Below, one piece after another: positions 14,462 to 24,408 of a stretch of DNA of 41,244 nt. The position numbers were made by a program, and so were the translations under genes. The DNA comes from an uncultured Bacteroidales bacterium (GTDB lineage Bacteria > Bacteroidota > Bacteroidia > Bacteroidales > Paludibacteraceae). The notes beneath the pieces are model-generated. The model was not told where the DNA came from. It saw nothing but the letters and a program-made list of their open reading frames with translations, and ran no database searches. How positions within the stretch are numbered: the stretch's first letter is position 1; each line of letters begins with the position of its first letter. Where the stretch lies: NCBI GenBank assembly GCA_902799555.1, contig CADCBB010000022.1:1-41244 (forward strand). Reading direction: 5' to 3'.

Positions 14462-14470
14462 TTTCGGCTG

Positions 14471-14502
14471 CAAAATTACAAAAAAATTTGCATATGTGCA
14501 AA
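14471..14502 (-). promoter_or_regulatory. Promoter of murI
   Basis: Reverse strand TTTG (14502-14499), 20-nt spacer, TAATTTTG (14478-14471). Its -33 box sits inside the spacer of the dnaN promoter. Confidence 0.87.
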
Positions 14503-14518
14503 AAAAAGTGTATCTTTG
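14487..14518 (+). promoter_or_regulatory. Promoter of dnaN
   Basis: TTTG (14487-14490), 20-nt spacer, TATCTTTG (14511-14518); leader about 54 nt, A+T-rich. The two -33 boxes are the ends of the near-palindrome TTTGCATATGTGCAAA (14487-14502). Confidence 0.87.
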
Positions 14519-14576
14519 CACGCTAATTTGTATCAATTACAATAAAATTGTAAAAAATAACTAAAAATATACGTAT

Positions 14577-15701
14577 ATGAAGTTTACTATTTCGAGTTCT
14601 AAACTCTTTTCGCAATTACAGGCTGTAAGCCGCGTTATTAACAGTAAGAATGCGCTGCCGATTTTGGATGACGTGCTCTTTGACGTGTCAGGAAATGAGC
14701 TGAAGTTGACCGCTTCGGACGGTGAGACAACGATCCGTACCAGCGTAGAGTTGGAGTCGGTAGAGGGTGCCGGTAAAGTGGCATCGGCTGCTAAACTGCT
14801 GCTCGAAACGTTGAAAGAATTTAGTGAGCAACCCCTGGTATTCACGATCGATGAGAATAACTTCGCGGTGAACATGGTGAGCCAGAACGGTACCTATTCG
14901 TTTGTCGGTGTGAACGGCAATGAGTACCCGGAGATGCCGGCTGTAGAAGGTGACGCACAGAGTGTAGCTGTTCCGGCGAATGTGCTGCAGAACGCGATCG
15001 AGAAAACCATTTTCTGCACGGCTGACGATGACCTCCGTCCGGTGATGAACGGTATCTTCTTCGATATCGCAGCCGACAAGGTAACGATGGTAGCTACCGA
15101 TGCGCACCGTCTGGTTCGCTACACGAATACCGGTGTAGCTTCCGGCGTAACCGCTTCGTTCATCCTGCCGAAGAAACCGGCCGGTCTGCTCAAGAACCTG
15201 CTGGCAAAAGCAGAGGAAGAGGTAAAAGTGACCTTTGGTCAGAAGAACGCTCGTTTTGAGTTTGGCAGCACGATCATCGTTTGCCGCCAGATCGAGGGCC
15301 GTTTCCCGAACTACAATGCTGTGATCCCGCAGGCGAACCAGAATATCGTGACCGTAGACCGTCAGACCCTGCTCAACGCATGCAAGCGTGTGGCTGTATT
15401 CGCGAACAACGGTACGGCGCAGCTGCGTCTGGCGCTGAGTGAGAACCAGATCAAGATCTCCGCGCAAGATATCGATTTCTCGACCAGTGCAGAAGAGACT
15501 ATCTCTTGCAACTACAACGGTACGCCGATGGCTATCGGTTTCAAAGCTCCGTTCCTCATTGACCTGCTCGGCTCGATTGCTTCGGCAGATGTGCTGCTCA
15601 AGTTGGCAGATCCTGCACGTGCAGGTCTGCTCGTGCCGGTAGAGAATGAAGAGAACGAGGACGTTCTCATGTTATTGATGCCGATGCTGCTCAACGATTA
15701 A
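14577..15701 (+). CDS. dnaN: DNA polymerase III subunit beta (sliding clamp)
   Basis: Ring-shaped processivity clamp, 374 residues, the usual length. It starts MKFTISSSKLFSQLQAVSRV and shows the three-fold repeated clamp fold: VINSKNALPILDDVLFDV (about 21-38), NGIFFDIAADKVTMVATDAHRL (about 158-179) and the C-terminal PVENEENEDVLMLLMPM. The ATDAHRL block is highly conserved. It heads a long co-directional run; the DUF4954 gene starts 1 nt after the stop. dnaA is not next to it, so this is not a classical oriC arrangement in the visible part. Confidence 0.97.
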   Translation: MKFTISSSKLFSQLQAVSRVINSKNALPILDDVLFDVSGNELKLTASDGETTIRTSVELESVEGAGKVASAAKLLLETLKEFSEQPLVFTIDENNFAVNMVSQNGTYSFVGVNGNEYPEMPAVEGDAQSVAVPANVLQNAIEKTIFCTADDDLRPVMNGIFFDIAADKVTMVATDAHRLVRYTNTGVASGVTASFILPKKPAGLLKNLLAKAEEEVKVTFGQKNARFEFGSTIIVCRQIEGRFPNYNAVIPQANQNIVTVDRQTLLNACKRVAVFANNGTAQLRLALSENQIKISAQDIDFSTSAEETISCNYNGTPMAIGFKAPFLIDLLGSIASADVLLKLADPARAGLLVPVENEENEDVLMLLMPMLLND

Positions 15702-15702
15702 T

Positions 15703-17685
15703 ATGTTTCGTTCATTGACAACGCAAGAGATTGCGCAGATGGAGGCACAAGGTTGTTCGGCAACTAACTGGGCAGATGTGCAAGTGGCGCAGGATTTCGA
15801 TGTGCAGTATGTACATCATACCCGTTTCTCCGGCCATAATCAGATCGGTGCTTTCCGCCGTGAGATAGAATTGCCGGGTGGGTTGAAGATCCATTCGGGT
15901 ATCTATAACGCGACCTTGCATAACTGCGAGGTGGGCGACGATGCGCACTTGTATAACATCCATAACTACATCGCGAACTACCATATCGGTTGCAACACCT
16001 GCATCGAGAATGTGAATGCGATTCTGGTAGATGGTAAGACCACTTTCGGTAACGGCGTACGTGTGCCGGTGATGAACGAAGGCGGTGGTCGTGAGATCCC
16101 TATCTTCAATGAGCTTTCCGCTAGTCTGGCGTATATTCTTACCCTCTATCGTCACCGTCCGGAGATGATCCATGAGGTGGAGAAACTCATCGACGCCTAT
16201 GCCGAGGAGCATGCTTCCGATCATGGCTATATAGGCGACAACGTGCGTATCCTCAACTGCGGTTCGATCAAGAATGTGCATGTGGGGGATTATGCCGAGT
16301 TGACCGGTGTCAGCCGTCTCAAGAACGGAACGATCAATTCCAACCAAGCTGCGCCGGTACGTCTCGGTAGCGGTGTCAAGTGTGCTAACTTCATCATCGC
16401 TTCGGGCGTGGAGATCGGTGACTCAACCTTGGTGGACAAGTGTTTTGTGGGGCAGGGTTGTATCTTCGACAAACACTATTCGGCAGGGGAGAGTCTTTTC
16501 TTCTCGAACTGCCAAGGCATGCACGGAGAGGCATGTGCGATCTTCGCCGGTCCTTATACCGTGACGCACCACAAGAGTACGTTGCTCATCGCCGGTATGT
16601 TCTCGTTCCTGAACGCCGGTTCGGGTTCGAACCAGTCGAACCATATGTACAAACTTGGTCCGATTCATCAGGGCATCGCAGAGCGCGGTGCAAAGACGAC
16701 AAGCGACAGTTACTTGTTATGGCCGTCTAAGATCGGTGCGTTCAGCCTGGTCATGGGACGTCATACTCATCATGCGGACACAAGTGATCTGCCGTTCTCG
16801 TATCTTATTGAGAACCAATCGGAATCGTTCTTGGTGCCGGGTGCTAACTTGCGTACCGTAGGTACGATCCGTGATGCGCAGAAATGGCCGAAACGTGATA
16901 ATAGAAAAGATCCGCATAAGTTGGATCAGATCAATTTCAACCTCTTGAGTCCGTACACGGTGCAGAAGATGTGGCGTGGTCGCGAGGTGCTCAATGAGTT
17001 GGTAGCCCTGAGCGGTGAGAACACCGAGGTATACGGCTATCGGAATTGTAAGATCCGTAATACCTCGCTCAAGCATGGTGTCGAACTCTATACGATCGGT
17101 ATCCAGAAATTCCTGGGAAACAGCCTTATCAGCCGCATGACCCAAAGCGAATGGAAGACGATGGACGAGTTACGGGCCGTTTTGCGTCCCGACAGCGAAG
17201 CTGGGAAGGGCGACTGGGTAGATATGGCCGGTCTGATCGCGCCGCGTGACGAAGTGACGAAACTGCTCAACGATATCGAAGCCGGCAAACTGACACTGGC
17301 AGATATCCAGACGAGTCTGGAGACGATGCACGCGAAATACTACTCCTATGAGTGGACGTGGGCGCTGGAGAAACTGGAGCAGGTATGGGGTTGTGGCGTA
17401 GAAGACGTGACCCTGGCGCAACTCAAGAAAACGGTTGAGGAATGGAAGAACGCTGTGGTGAACCTCGATAAGATGGTCTATAACGATGCCCGCAAGGAGT
17501 TTGACCTCAACAGTCAAACCGGTTTCGGCGTGGACGGCGATCGTAATCAGGCACAGGCCGACTTCGAAGAGGTGCGTGGTAGTTTTGAATCCAACTCCTT
17601 CGTCAAGGCCGTTTTGGAACATATTGAGAAAAAATCGAACTTAGGCAATAAAGTGCTGGAAAAACTGAACGATGTCAGAGGCTAA
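15703..17685 (+). CDS. DUF4954 family protein (left-handed beta-helix type)
   Basis: A 660-residue Bacteroidota protein of unknown function. The first half (about 50-330) has hexapeptide-like strand repeats (NCEVGDDAHLYNIHNYIANY, NVHVGDYAELTGVSRLKNG, NFIIASGVEIGDSTLVDKC), as in acyl- or nucleotidyl-transferase beta-helices. The C-terminal part (about 500-660) is helical. No signal peptide. Transferase activity on a sugar nucleotide is only a possibility suggested by the fold. It lies 1 nt after dnaN and overlaps rnz by 14 nt, so all three are co-transcribed. Confidence 0.87.
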   Translation: MFRSLTTQEIAQMEAQGCSATNWADVQVAQDFDVQYVHHTRFSGHNQIGAFRREIELPGGLKIHSGIYNATLHNCEVGDDAHLYNIHNYIANYHIGCNTCIENVNAILVDGKTTFGNGVRVPVMNEGGGREIPIFNELSASLAYILTLYRHRPEMIHEVEKLIDAYAEEHASDHGYIGDNVRILNCGSIKNVHVGDYAELTGVSRLKNGTINSNQAAPVRLGSGVKCANFIIASGVEIGDSTLVDKCFVGQGCIFDKHYSAGESLFFSNCQGMHGEACAIFAGPYTVTHHKSTLLIAGMFSFLNAGSGSNQSNHMYKLGPIHQGIAERGAKTTSDSYLLWPSKIGAFSLVMGRHTHHADTSDLPFSYLIENQSESFLVPGANLRTVGTIRDAQKWPKRDNRKDPHKLDQINFNLLSPYTVQKMWRGREVLNELVALSGENTEVYGYRNCKIRNTSLKHGVELYTIGIQKFLGNSLISRMTQSEWKTMDELRAVLRPDSEAGKGDWVDMAGLIAPRDEVTKLLNDIEAGKLTLADIQTSLETMHAKYYSYEWTWALEKLEQVWGCGVEDVTLAQLKKTVEEWKNAVVNLDKMVYNDARKEFDLNSQTGFGVDGDRNQAQADFEEVRGSFESNSFVKAVLEHIEKKSNLGNKVLEKLNDVRG

Positions 17686-18481
17686 AGTAACCATATTAGG
17701 CTGCGGAAGCGCCAAGCCGACGAAGACGACCTCGCCTTCGGCGCAACTGGTGGATATAGGCGACAAACGATTCCTGGTGGATTGCGGGGAAGGCGTGATC
17801 CTGACCATGCAGAAACTGGGTATTCGTACGGCGCGTCTGTATAACATCTTCATCTCGCATCTGCATGGAGACCATTGTTTCGGCCTCATCGGTTTACTCA
17901 CTACGCTGGGCATGCTCAAGCGTACCCAACCCATGCATATCTACGCGCAGCCGGATTTGGAGAAACTGCTTCAGCCGCTCTTGGACTATCATGCCAACGA
18001 TCGCGAGTATGATATCATCTTCCATCCGATTAATCCGCGCAAACATGAGGTGATCTATGAAGATCGCACGGTGAGCGTGGAGACGATCCCGTTGAAGCAT
18101 GGTGTGCCTACTTGCGGTTTCCTCTTCAAAGAGACCCGTCGGATCAAGCACGAAGACGGTTCGTTGGAGTACGTGACGACCAAACGGTATGCCTATTGTT
18201 CGGATACCCAGTACAATGAGAAGATCGTGCCGATCATCGAAGGCGTAGAAGCGCTCTACCATGAGTCCACCTTCCTTAATGAACACGGTGCACGCAGCAA
18301 AGAGGTGAAGCACTCGACAGCCGCTGAGGCCGCTACGATCGCTAAGTTGGCGAATGTAGGTAAGCTCATTTTAGGACACTATTCCGCGCGTGTCGAAGAC
18401 CATAGCCTCTTCCTCAAAGAAGCCAAACCGATATTTGATAACACCATCCTCGCGGAGGAAAATGATGTAATTGAGATCTGA
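17672..18481 (+). CDS. rnz: Ribonuclease Z
   Basis: Metallo-beta-lactamase-fold endonuclease that trims tRNA 3' ends, 269 residues. Zinc ligands are in SHLHGDHCFGL (His63, His65, Asp67, His68), with YCSDTQYN and LILGHYSARVED supplying the later Asp and His. The N-terminal ILGCGSAKPTKTTSPSAQLV and FLVDCGEG match the family. It is somewhat shorter than the usual 300 residues. None of the tRNAs here except perhaps tRNA-Cys encodes CCA, so 3' maturation by RNase Z plus CCA addition is required. Start overlaps DUF4954; the stop overlaps the radA ATG. Confidence 0.95.
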   Translation: MSEAKVTILGCGSAKPTKTTSPSAQLVDIGDKRFLVDCGEGVILTMQKLGIRTARLYNIFISHLHGDHCFGLIGLLTTLGMLKRTQPMHIYAQPDLEKLLQPLLDYHANDREYDIIFHPINPRKHEVIYEDRTVSVETIPLKHGVPTCGFLFKETRRIKHEDGSLEYVTTKRYAYCSDTQYNEKIVPIIEGVEALYHESTFLNEHGARSKEVKHSTAAEAATIAKLANVGKLILGHYSARVEDHSLFLKEAKPIFDNTILAEENDVIEI

Positions 18482-19845
18482 TGGCAAAAGCAACGATACA
18501 ATATGTCTGTTCGTCCTGTGGAGCCAAAGCTCCGCAGATGCTCGGTCGCTGTCCGGTGTGCGGAGAGTGGGGCACGTATGAAGAGGAGGTGATCGAAAAA
18601 GGTCGTGGTGTCGAAGTATCGAGAACTCGAAATATCGGAAGTAATCTTCCTCAACGTCTCCAAGATGTGGTAGCGACGAACGAGATGCGGATCGACATGT
18701 GTAATGGCGAACTGAACCGTGTCTTGGGCGGAGGTCTCGTGCCCGGCAGTTTAGTGCTCTTGGGCGGTGAACCCGGTATCGGCAAATCGACCCTCGCGCT
18801 CCAAGTGCTGATGCAGATGGGAGAGCGGAAAACGTTCTATGCATCGGGCGAAGAGAGTGCCAAACAACTCAAGTTACGGGCTGAGCGCTTGGCAGGAAAT
18901 GCAGAGAACCTCTATATATCCGCCGAGACATCGCTTGAACGTATCTTGGAGCAGGTCAAAGCCTTAGAACCCGAGATTGTGGTCATCGACTCGATCCAAA
19001 CCGTAGGTACCGATGCTATAGACGCTTCCATAGGTTCATTGAGTCAAGTACGAGAGTGCGCCGCACGTATCCTCGATTTTGCCAAGACGCGTAACATACC
19101 GTTCATCATCATCGGTCATATCAACAAAGAGGGTTCGCTGGCCGGACCCAAAGTGCTGGAACATATCGTGGATACCGTCCTGCAGTTCGAGGGTGACCAG
19201 CAGTATATGTACCGTATCCTGCGTGCACAGAAGAACCGTTTCGGTTCAACCGCCGAGTTGGGTATCTACGAGATGCGACAGGACGGTTTGCGTGAAGTGA
19301 CGAACCCGTCTGAGCTCCTGCTTTCTACGGCGCGCGAAGGACTTTCCGGTATCGCTATAGCAGCTGCCGTTGAAGGAGTACGACCGTTCCTGATCGAGGT
19401 ACAAGCACTTGTCTCCTCCGCAGCTTACGGCACACCGCAACGTTCCTCCACCGGTTTTGACGGCAGAAGGTTGAATATGTTGTTGGCAGTGCTGGAGAAA
19501 CGGGTTGGGTTCAAACTGCTGCAGAAAGATGTATTCCTCAATATCGCCGGTGGTCTGCGGGTGCAAGACCCGGCTATCGACTTAGCGGTATTAGCTGCGG
19601 TGTTGAGCAGTAACATGGATATAGCGCTTGACCCGAGTACATGCCTCTGCGGTGAAGTGGGCTTGGCAGGTGAGATCCGTTCGGTCAATCGTATTGAACA
19701 GCGTATTGCGGAGGCGCAGAAACTGGGTTTCAAGCGTATCCTGATTCCGGCGGAGCAGAAGATAGACAGTAAACGTTTTACAATAGAGATAGTGCCCGTT
19801 AAACGGGTAACGGATGCCTTTAGATTATTGATTAAGGGGAATTGA
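18481..19845 (+). CDS. radA: DNA repair protein RadA
   Basis: Recombination helicase-like ATPase that processes branched intermediates, 454 residues. Order of parts: zinc finger C10-C13-C24-C27 (CSSCGAKAP...CPVCGEW), RecA-like core with Walker A GGEPGIGKST (95-104), Walker B in EIVVIDSIQT, the RadA-specific KNRFGST near 251, and a Lon-protease-like C-terminal domain (SSTGFDGRRLNMLLAVL onward). Start codon shares a base with the rnz stop. Its stop codon (19843-19845) lies in the first unit of a heptad array. Confidence 0.97.
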   Translation: MAKATIQYVCSSCGAKAPQMLGRCPVCGEWGTYEEEVIEKGRGVEVSRTRNIGSNLPQRLQDVVATNEMRIDMCNGELNRVLGGGLVPGSLVLLGGEPGIGKSTLALQVLMQMGERKTFYASGEESAKQLKLRAERLAGNAENLYISAETSLERILEQVKALEPEIVVIDSIQTVGTDAIDASIGSLSQVRECAARILDFAKTRNIPFIIIGHINKEGSLAGPKVLEHIVDTVLQFEGDQQYMYRILRAQKNRFGSTAELGIYEMRQDGLREVTNPSELLLSTAREGLSGIAIAAAVEGVRPFLIEVQALVSSAAYGTPQRSSTGFDGRRLNMLLAVLEKRVGFKLLQKDVFLNIAGGLRVQDPAIDLAVLAAVLSSNMDIALDPSTCLCGEVGLAGEIRSVNRIEQRIAEAQKLGFKRILIPAEQKIDSKRFTIEIVPVKRVTDAFRLLIKGN

Positions 19846-19868
19846 AAATTGAAAAATGAAAATTGAAA
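19841..19868. repeat. Heptad array at the radA / DUF6089 junction, unit ATTGAAA
   Basis: ATTGAAA, ATTGAAA, AATGAAA, ATTGAAA: 28 nt. TGA in each unit covers three frames; the first is the radA stop. The single changed base in the third unit makes the ATG (19856) that starts the next gene. Confidence 0.95.
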
Positions 19869-20566
19869 GGAATATATATAGGATAATTGTGATGTGGATG
19901 GTGCTCCTTTCACCTTTCACCTTTCACCTTTCACCTCTTTTTGCTCAGGAGCAGCCTTACTTATGCGAACTGGGTTTGCAGGGAGGATGCGGCTATTATG
20001 TCGGCGATGCTGCCGCGCATATCTTCATGCATCCGCGCGAGGCGTACGGCGTACATTTTCGGTATAAGTTCACCAAACGTTGGGCTATACAGGCGAAAGT
20101 GTCGGGTCAACGCATCATGGGATATGACTATACGATGCGCGGAGAGAAACTGGACACCAAATGGCAGAGTCAACTGGTGAACGCCGATGTGATGGCAGAG
20201 TTCAATTTCTTCCGTTTCGGCGAGACGAACGTGAACGACAGCCGCATCAAACCTTACACGCCGTATATTTTCATCGGTCTGGGTGCAGGAGTTTCCGGCG
20301 TAGGGAATGAGAAAATAAGTGTGTCGGGTTATATCCCGTTGGGCATAGGCTTCAAGTGGAAGTTCTCTGAACATTGCGGATTGAACATCGCTTGGCAGCA
20401 TAATATATATTTTGCAGATGATTTGGAGGGGAAGAATGAGCTGAATAACAAATATCACATGAACGGCTGGAACTGGATGAACTGCGATGTCACCGGTATG
20501 CTGACGGCCGGTATCGTGTTTGAATTCGCACAGGCTCCCAAGTCATGTCGAATATGTAACTGGTAA
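19856..20566 (+). CDS. Outer-membrane beta-barrel protein, DUF6089-like
   Basis: A 236-residue exported protein. Signal peptide of about 31 residues ends [10 protein letters not shown]; its hydrophobic core ([12 protein letters not shown]) is encoded by a heptad array. The mature part has alternating amphipathic strands typical of small porin-like barrels ([33 protein letters not shown]) and carries [12 protein letters not shown] early on. In Bacteroidales a protein of this type is usually encoded just before uppS and bamA, as here, suggesting a role in outer-membrane assembly, but the function is not known. It ends 4 nt before the uppS ATG. Confidence 0.8.
   Translation: MKIERNIYRIIVMWMVLLSPFTFHLSPLFAQEQPYLCELGLQGGCGYYVGDAAAHIFMHPREAYGVHFRYKFTKRWAIQAKVSGQRIMGYDYTMRGEKLDTKWQSQLVNADVMAEFNFFRFGETNVNDSRIKPYTPYIFIGLGAGVSGVGNEKISVSGYIPLGIGFKWKFSEHCGLNIAWQHNIYFADDLEGKNELNNKYHMNGWNWMNCDVTGMLTAGIVFEFAQAPKSCRICNW
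19907..19934. repeat. Heptad array in the signal peptide of the DUF6089-like gene, unit CTTTCAC
   Basis: Four units of CTTTCAC (first C shared with the preceding codon), 28 nt, supplying the hydrophobic stretch of the signal peptide. Confidence 0.95.
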
Positions 20567-20570
20567 GAAC

Positions 20571-21311
20571 ATGGATTATAGATCACAAATAGACAAGGAG
20601 CGTTTGCCGCGCCATATAGCCATCATCATGGATGGTAACGGACGGTGGGCCAAGAAGCAAGGCCTTGCGCGTATGTTCGGGCATAAGCAAGGTGTCGAGA
20701 CGGTGCATAATATCACTGTCGCTGCGACGAAGTTAGGGGTGGAGTATTTGACCCTATATACCTTCAGTACGGAGAACTGGAATAGGCCCAAAGAAGAGGT
20801 CGATGCCTTGATGAACCTACTCGTGGATACCATCGTCAAAGAGACACCGACCCTCATGAACAACAATGTTCGTCTGCAGACTATCGGCGATATCGAACGG
20901 CTGCCCGAAGGAACACGTCGTAAATTCCTGGCATGTATTGACGAGACAAGTCATAATACCGGCTTGACCATGGTCATTGCCCTTAGTTATTCGGCTCGTT
21001 GGGAGATTACCGAAGCAGTGCGTCAAGCGGTACAGCAGGCGCAGAACGGTCGTTTGCGTCCCGAAGATGTGAATGAGCAGCTCGTCTCGTCCCTCATGAC
21101 GACCTGCGATATGCCTGATCCGGACCTGCTGATTCGTACCAGCGGAGAATATAGAATCAGTAATTTTCTATTGTGGCAACTGGCTTACAGCGAACTGTAT
21201 TTTACCGATTGCTTGTGGCCGGAATTTACCGAAGAAGAGTTCTATAAAGCCATCGTAGACTATCAGAAACGTGAAAGAAGATTTGGAAAGACAAGTGAAC
21301 AGATTCATTAA
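20571..21311 (+). CDS. uppS: Isoprenyl transferase (undecaprenyl diphosphate synthase)
   Basis: Cis-prenyltransferase that makes the undecaprenyl carrier for cell-wall synthesis, 246 residues. Signature [16 protein letters not shown] (16-31, catalytic Asp21), [11 protein letters not shown] near 71-81 and the C-terminal [16 protein letters not shown] with the conserved Arg and Ser residues. The ATG at 20571 is chosen because it gives the normal N-terminus; the open frame further 5' overlaps the upstream gene. The end overlaps the start of bamA. Confidence 0.96.
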   Translation: MDYRSQIDKERLPRHIAIIMDGNGRWAKKQGLARMFGHKQGVETVHNITVAATKLGVEYLTLYTFSTENWNRPKEEVDALMNLLVDTIVKETPTLMNNNVRLQTIGDIERLPEGTRRKFLACIDETSHNTGLTMVIALSYSARWEITEAVRQAVQQAQNGRLRPEDVNEQLVSSLMTTCDMPDPDLLIRTSGEYRISNFLLWQLAYSELYFTDCLWPEFTEEEFYKAIVDYQKRERRFGKTSEQIH

Positions 21312-23859
21312 GATACTAGTATTTTTGCTATTCAGTGTCGGTGCCTTTGCGCAGGATATTGAATATGGCATGACGCGTAAGACCTACGAGATCGCAGGCA
21401 TTGAGGTAGAAGGAGCGGATAGTTACGAGGATTTTGTACTCATCGGTTTCTCCGGTTTAGCTGTCGGAGATAAGATCGAAGTGCCCGGAGACCAGATCAC
21501 CAAAGCTATCCGTCGTTTCTGGAAACAAGGACTTTTCTCTAACGTCAAGATCAAAGCCAGTAAGATAGAGGGGAATAAGATCTGGTTGGTGATCCAACTG
21601 GAGCAACGTCCGCGTGTGAGTGAAGTAAAGTACGAAGGCCTGAAAAAATCCGAGAAAGAGGATGTGGAGGTTAAAGTCGGTATACGCCAAGGTTCGCAGA
21701 TGACTCCGAACCTCGAGGACCATGCCAAGACCGTCATCAAAAAGTATTTCGCCGAGAAAGGATTTCATAATGCCGAGGTACATATCATCCAACGTGACGA
21801 CCCGGATCACCCCGGTTATGTACGTGTGCTGGTCGGTGTGGATAAGAAAGCCAAGACCAAAGTAGGTAAGATTTATATCACCGGTAACGAAGCCTTGACG
21901 GATGTGCAGATCAATCAGGCGATGAAAAAAACCAATGATAATCATATCATTAACCTTTTCCGTACCAAAAAGTTCGTTACCGAAGAGTACGAAAAAGATA
22001 AAGCGGCAGTTATCGAGAAGTACAATGAACACGGATATAGGGATGCCTATATCGTGGCAGACTCGGTTGTGCCGAATCCCGAAGATCCGACCCGTGTAGA
22101 TGTCTATATGACGATCTCTGAAGGAAATAAATACTATGTCCGTTCCGTCAAATGGGTAGGAAATACCGTCTATCCCTACGAGATGCTGGATATGACCTTA
22201 GGTGTCAAACCCGGTGACGTCTATAACCTCAAAACCCTCAATGATCGTCTGACAGGTGACGATGATGCTGTCAGCAAACTTTATACCGACAACGGATACC
22301 TCTTCTTCAATGTGGAGCCGGTTGAAGTGAATGTGGAGAATGACTCGATCGACTTCGAGATGCGTATGTACGAAGGAAAACCTGCTACGATCAATGAGAT
22401 CAATATCGTTGGAAATACGCGCGTATATGAGCATGTCGTTCGTCGTGAGTTATATACCAAACCCGGACAACTCTATTCGCAGTCGGATATCATGCGTTCG
22501 CTCCGTGAGTTGGCGCAGATGGGCCATTTTGACCAAGAAAAACTGGTGCCGGATATCCAGCCGAATCCCGAAGAAGGAACGGTGGATATCACTTATCAAC
22601 TGGAGACCAAGTCTTCAGATCAGATCGAGTTCTCCCTCGGATGGGGCGCTACCGGTTTGGTCGGATCGTTGGGATTGAAGTTCACCAACTTCGCTATTCA
22701 AAACTTGTTCAACAAAAAAGCCTATCGTATCGTGCCGCAAGGTGAAGGACAGACCTTCTCTATTAACGCGCGCACGAACGGTATATACTATACCTCTGCC
22801 TCGATCTCCTTCCTGGAGCCTTGGCTCGGAGGTAAACGACCGAACAGCCTCAGTGCCAGCATCTATTTTGCGAACCAGACCGGCTATTCGTCGCGCTACC
22901 AGCAGGCGTACCAGAACCTGTATAACACCTATTCGAATTATTACTACTATTCCGGAAATAGCGACTACTACCAGCAGTTAGCGGAGTCTGAGGCGGATAA
23001 GGATAAATACCTCCGTACGCTCGGTGTCTCCATCGGATATGGTAAGCGTCTTCGTTGGCCGGACGACTATTTTGCCTTCTACGGCGAGCTGAGTTATCAG
23101 ATGTATATGATGAAAGATTGGCCGTACCTCCTCATCTCGAATGGTACCAGCCATAACTTGGCGCTCAATCTCCAACTCAGCCGTTCGTCTATTGATAACC
23201 CCATCTATACGCGCCGTGGTTCGCAATTCACCTTGGGAGTCAAGATTACACCGCCTTGGTCGCTCTTCTTCCCCAAAGACTACGCCAACATGACCGTCAA
23301 CGAGAAATACCACATGATCGAGTATCATAAGTGGAAATTTTCGGGTAAGGTCTTTACGCCGCTTACCAAAGACAGCAAGCTGGTTCTCATGACCCGTGCT
23401 GAGTTCGGCTATCTGGGCCATTATAACAACAACCTCAAGTCGCCGTTTGAGACCTTCTACATGGGTGGTGACGGTATGTCGGCTTATACCAGTTATGCGA
23501 CCGAGTACGTCGCGATGCGTGGATACTCGTCCGGTTCGCTTACGCCGTACGATGTGGCTACAGGACGTAACATGGGTTACCTCTATAATAAATTCACTAT
23601 GGAGCTCCGTTACCCGATATCGCTTGAGCAGAGCGCAACGATCTGGGCGCATGTCTTCTTGGAGGCAGGTAACTGCTTCTCGGATATCCGGGACTACAAT
23701 CCCTTCGATCTCAAACGTTCTGCCGGTCTCGGTGTACGTATCTTCCTCCCGATGTTCGGTCTGCTCGGTATTGACTGGGGATGGGGATTCGACGAGATCA
23801 ACGGATCCAAACAATATGGAGGAAGTCAATTCCACTTCGTCCTCGGACAAGAATTGTAA
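21295..23859 (+). CDS. bamA: Outer-membrane protein assembly factor BamA
   Basis: Central subunit of the BAM machine that inserts beta-barrels in the outer membrane. About 854 residues: signal peptide ([20 protein letters not shown]), POTRA domains over about 25-420 (for example [18 protein letters not shown] and [20 protein letters not shown]), then a 16-stranded barrel with the C-terminal [12 protein letters not shown] at 21295 gives a clean signal peptide; GTG at 21271 in the same frame is an alternative that adds eight residues. The overlap with uppS and the chaperone genes that follow are typical. Confidence 0.95.
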   Translation: MNRFIKILVFLLFSVGAFAQDIEYGMTRKTYEIAGIEVEGADSYEDFVLIGFSGLAVGDKIEVPGDQITKAIRRFWKQGLFSNVKIKASKIEGNKIWLVIQLEQRPRVSEVKYEGLKKSEKEDVEVKVGIRQGSQMTPNLEDHAKTVIKKYFAEKGFHNAEVHIIQRDDPDHPGYVRVLVGVDKKAKTKVGKIYITGNEALTDVQINQAMKKTNDNHIINLFRTKKFVTEEYEKDKAAVIEKYNEHGYRDAYIVADSVVPNPEDPTRVDVYMTISEGNKYYVRSVKWVGNTVYPYEMLDMTLGVKPGDVYNLKTLNDRLTGDDDAVSKLYTDNGYLFFNVEPVEVNVENDSIDFEMRMYEGKPATINEINIVGNTRVYEHVVRRELYTKPGQLYSQSDIMRSLRELAQMGHFDQEKLVPDIQPNPEEGTVDITYQLETKSSDQIEFSLGWGATGLVGSLGLKFTNFAIQNLFNKKAYRIVPQGEGQTFSINARTNGIYYTSASISFLEPWLGGKRPNSLSASIYFANQTGYSSRYQQAYQNLYNTYSNYYYYSGNSDYYQQLAESEADKDKYLRTLGVSIGYGKRLRWPDDYFAFYGELSYQMYMMKDWPYLLISNGTSHNLALNLQLSRSSIDNPIYTRRGSQFTLGVKITPPWSLFFPKDYANMTVNEKYHMIEYHKWKFSGKVFTPLTKDSKLVLMTRAEFGYLGHYNNNLKSPFETFYMGGDGMSAYTSYATEYVAMRGYSSGSLTPYDVATGRNMGYLYNKFTMELRYPISLEQSATIWAHVFLEAGNCFSDIRDYNPFDLKRSAGLGVRIFLPMFGLLGIDWGWGFDEINGSKQYGGSQFHFVLGQEL

Positions 23860-23870
23860 TACAAAGAATT

Positions 23871-24389
23871 ATGAAAAGAATCAGTATAATATTATTGGCA
23901 GCCGTGATGGCTTTTGGCACGGCTTTTGCTAAAGATCAGTCGGTAGCGTTCATCGATATGAGTTATATCCTCAAGAATCTGCCGCAGTATGAGCAGGCGA
24001 ATGAGCAGTTGACCATGCTTTCCAAGCGTTGGCAGAAAGAAATCGATGCGGCGCAGCAGGAGGCACGCGTATTGGCTACCAACTACCAGACAGAGCAGAT
24101 CTTCCTCTCCGAGACCATGCGTGCGGAACGCGAACAGGAGATCGTTAAGAAAGAACAGGACGTGCTGGAGCTCAAACGTAAGTATTTCGGTCAAGATGGT
24201 GAACTGTACAAAAAACGGGAGGCGCTGATCAAGCCGATTCAGGATGAGATATATAATGCTATTCAGGAATTGGCAAGCGAGAAACGGATAGAGATCGTCA
24301 AAGATCGTTCCGCCGATCCGTCCCTCATCTATATGTCCTCTAAACTGGATATATCGGACCAAGTTCTCCATAAATTAGGTGCAAAATAA
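23871..24389 (+). CDS. Periplasmic chaperone, OmpH/Skp family (first copy)
   Basis: A 172-residue exported protein that should escort unfolded outer-membrane proteins to BamA. Signal peptide MKRISIILLAAVMAFGTAFA, then SVAFIDMSYILKNLPQYEQA, the family's N-terminal strand and helix, and a long Gln/Glu/Lys-rich coiled-coil arm (about 45-130). The C-terminus returns to the body with IYNAIQELASEKRIEIVKD. It follows bamA by 11 nt and precedes a paralogue by 19 nt; the pair looks like a tandem duplication with divergence. Confidence 0.9.
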   Translation: MKRISIILLAAVMAFGTAFAKDQSVAFIDMSYILKNLPQYEQANEQLTMLSKRWQKEIDAAQQEARVLATNYQTEQIFLSETMRAEREQEIVKKEQDVLELKRKYFGQDGELYKKREALIKPIQDEIYNAIQELASEKRIEIVKDRSADPSLIYMSSKLDISDQVLHKLGAK

Positions 24390-24408
24390 CAAAAAATCAA
24401 TTATACAA

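Noticed and set aside
14460-14580. Replication origin next to dnaN
   Set aside because: No DnaA-box cluster (TTATCCACA-like) and no dnaA neighbour are visible; the gap is filled by two promoters and a short leader.
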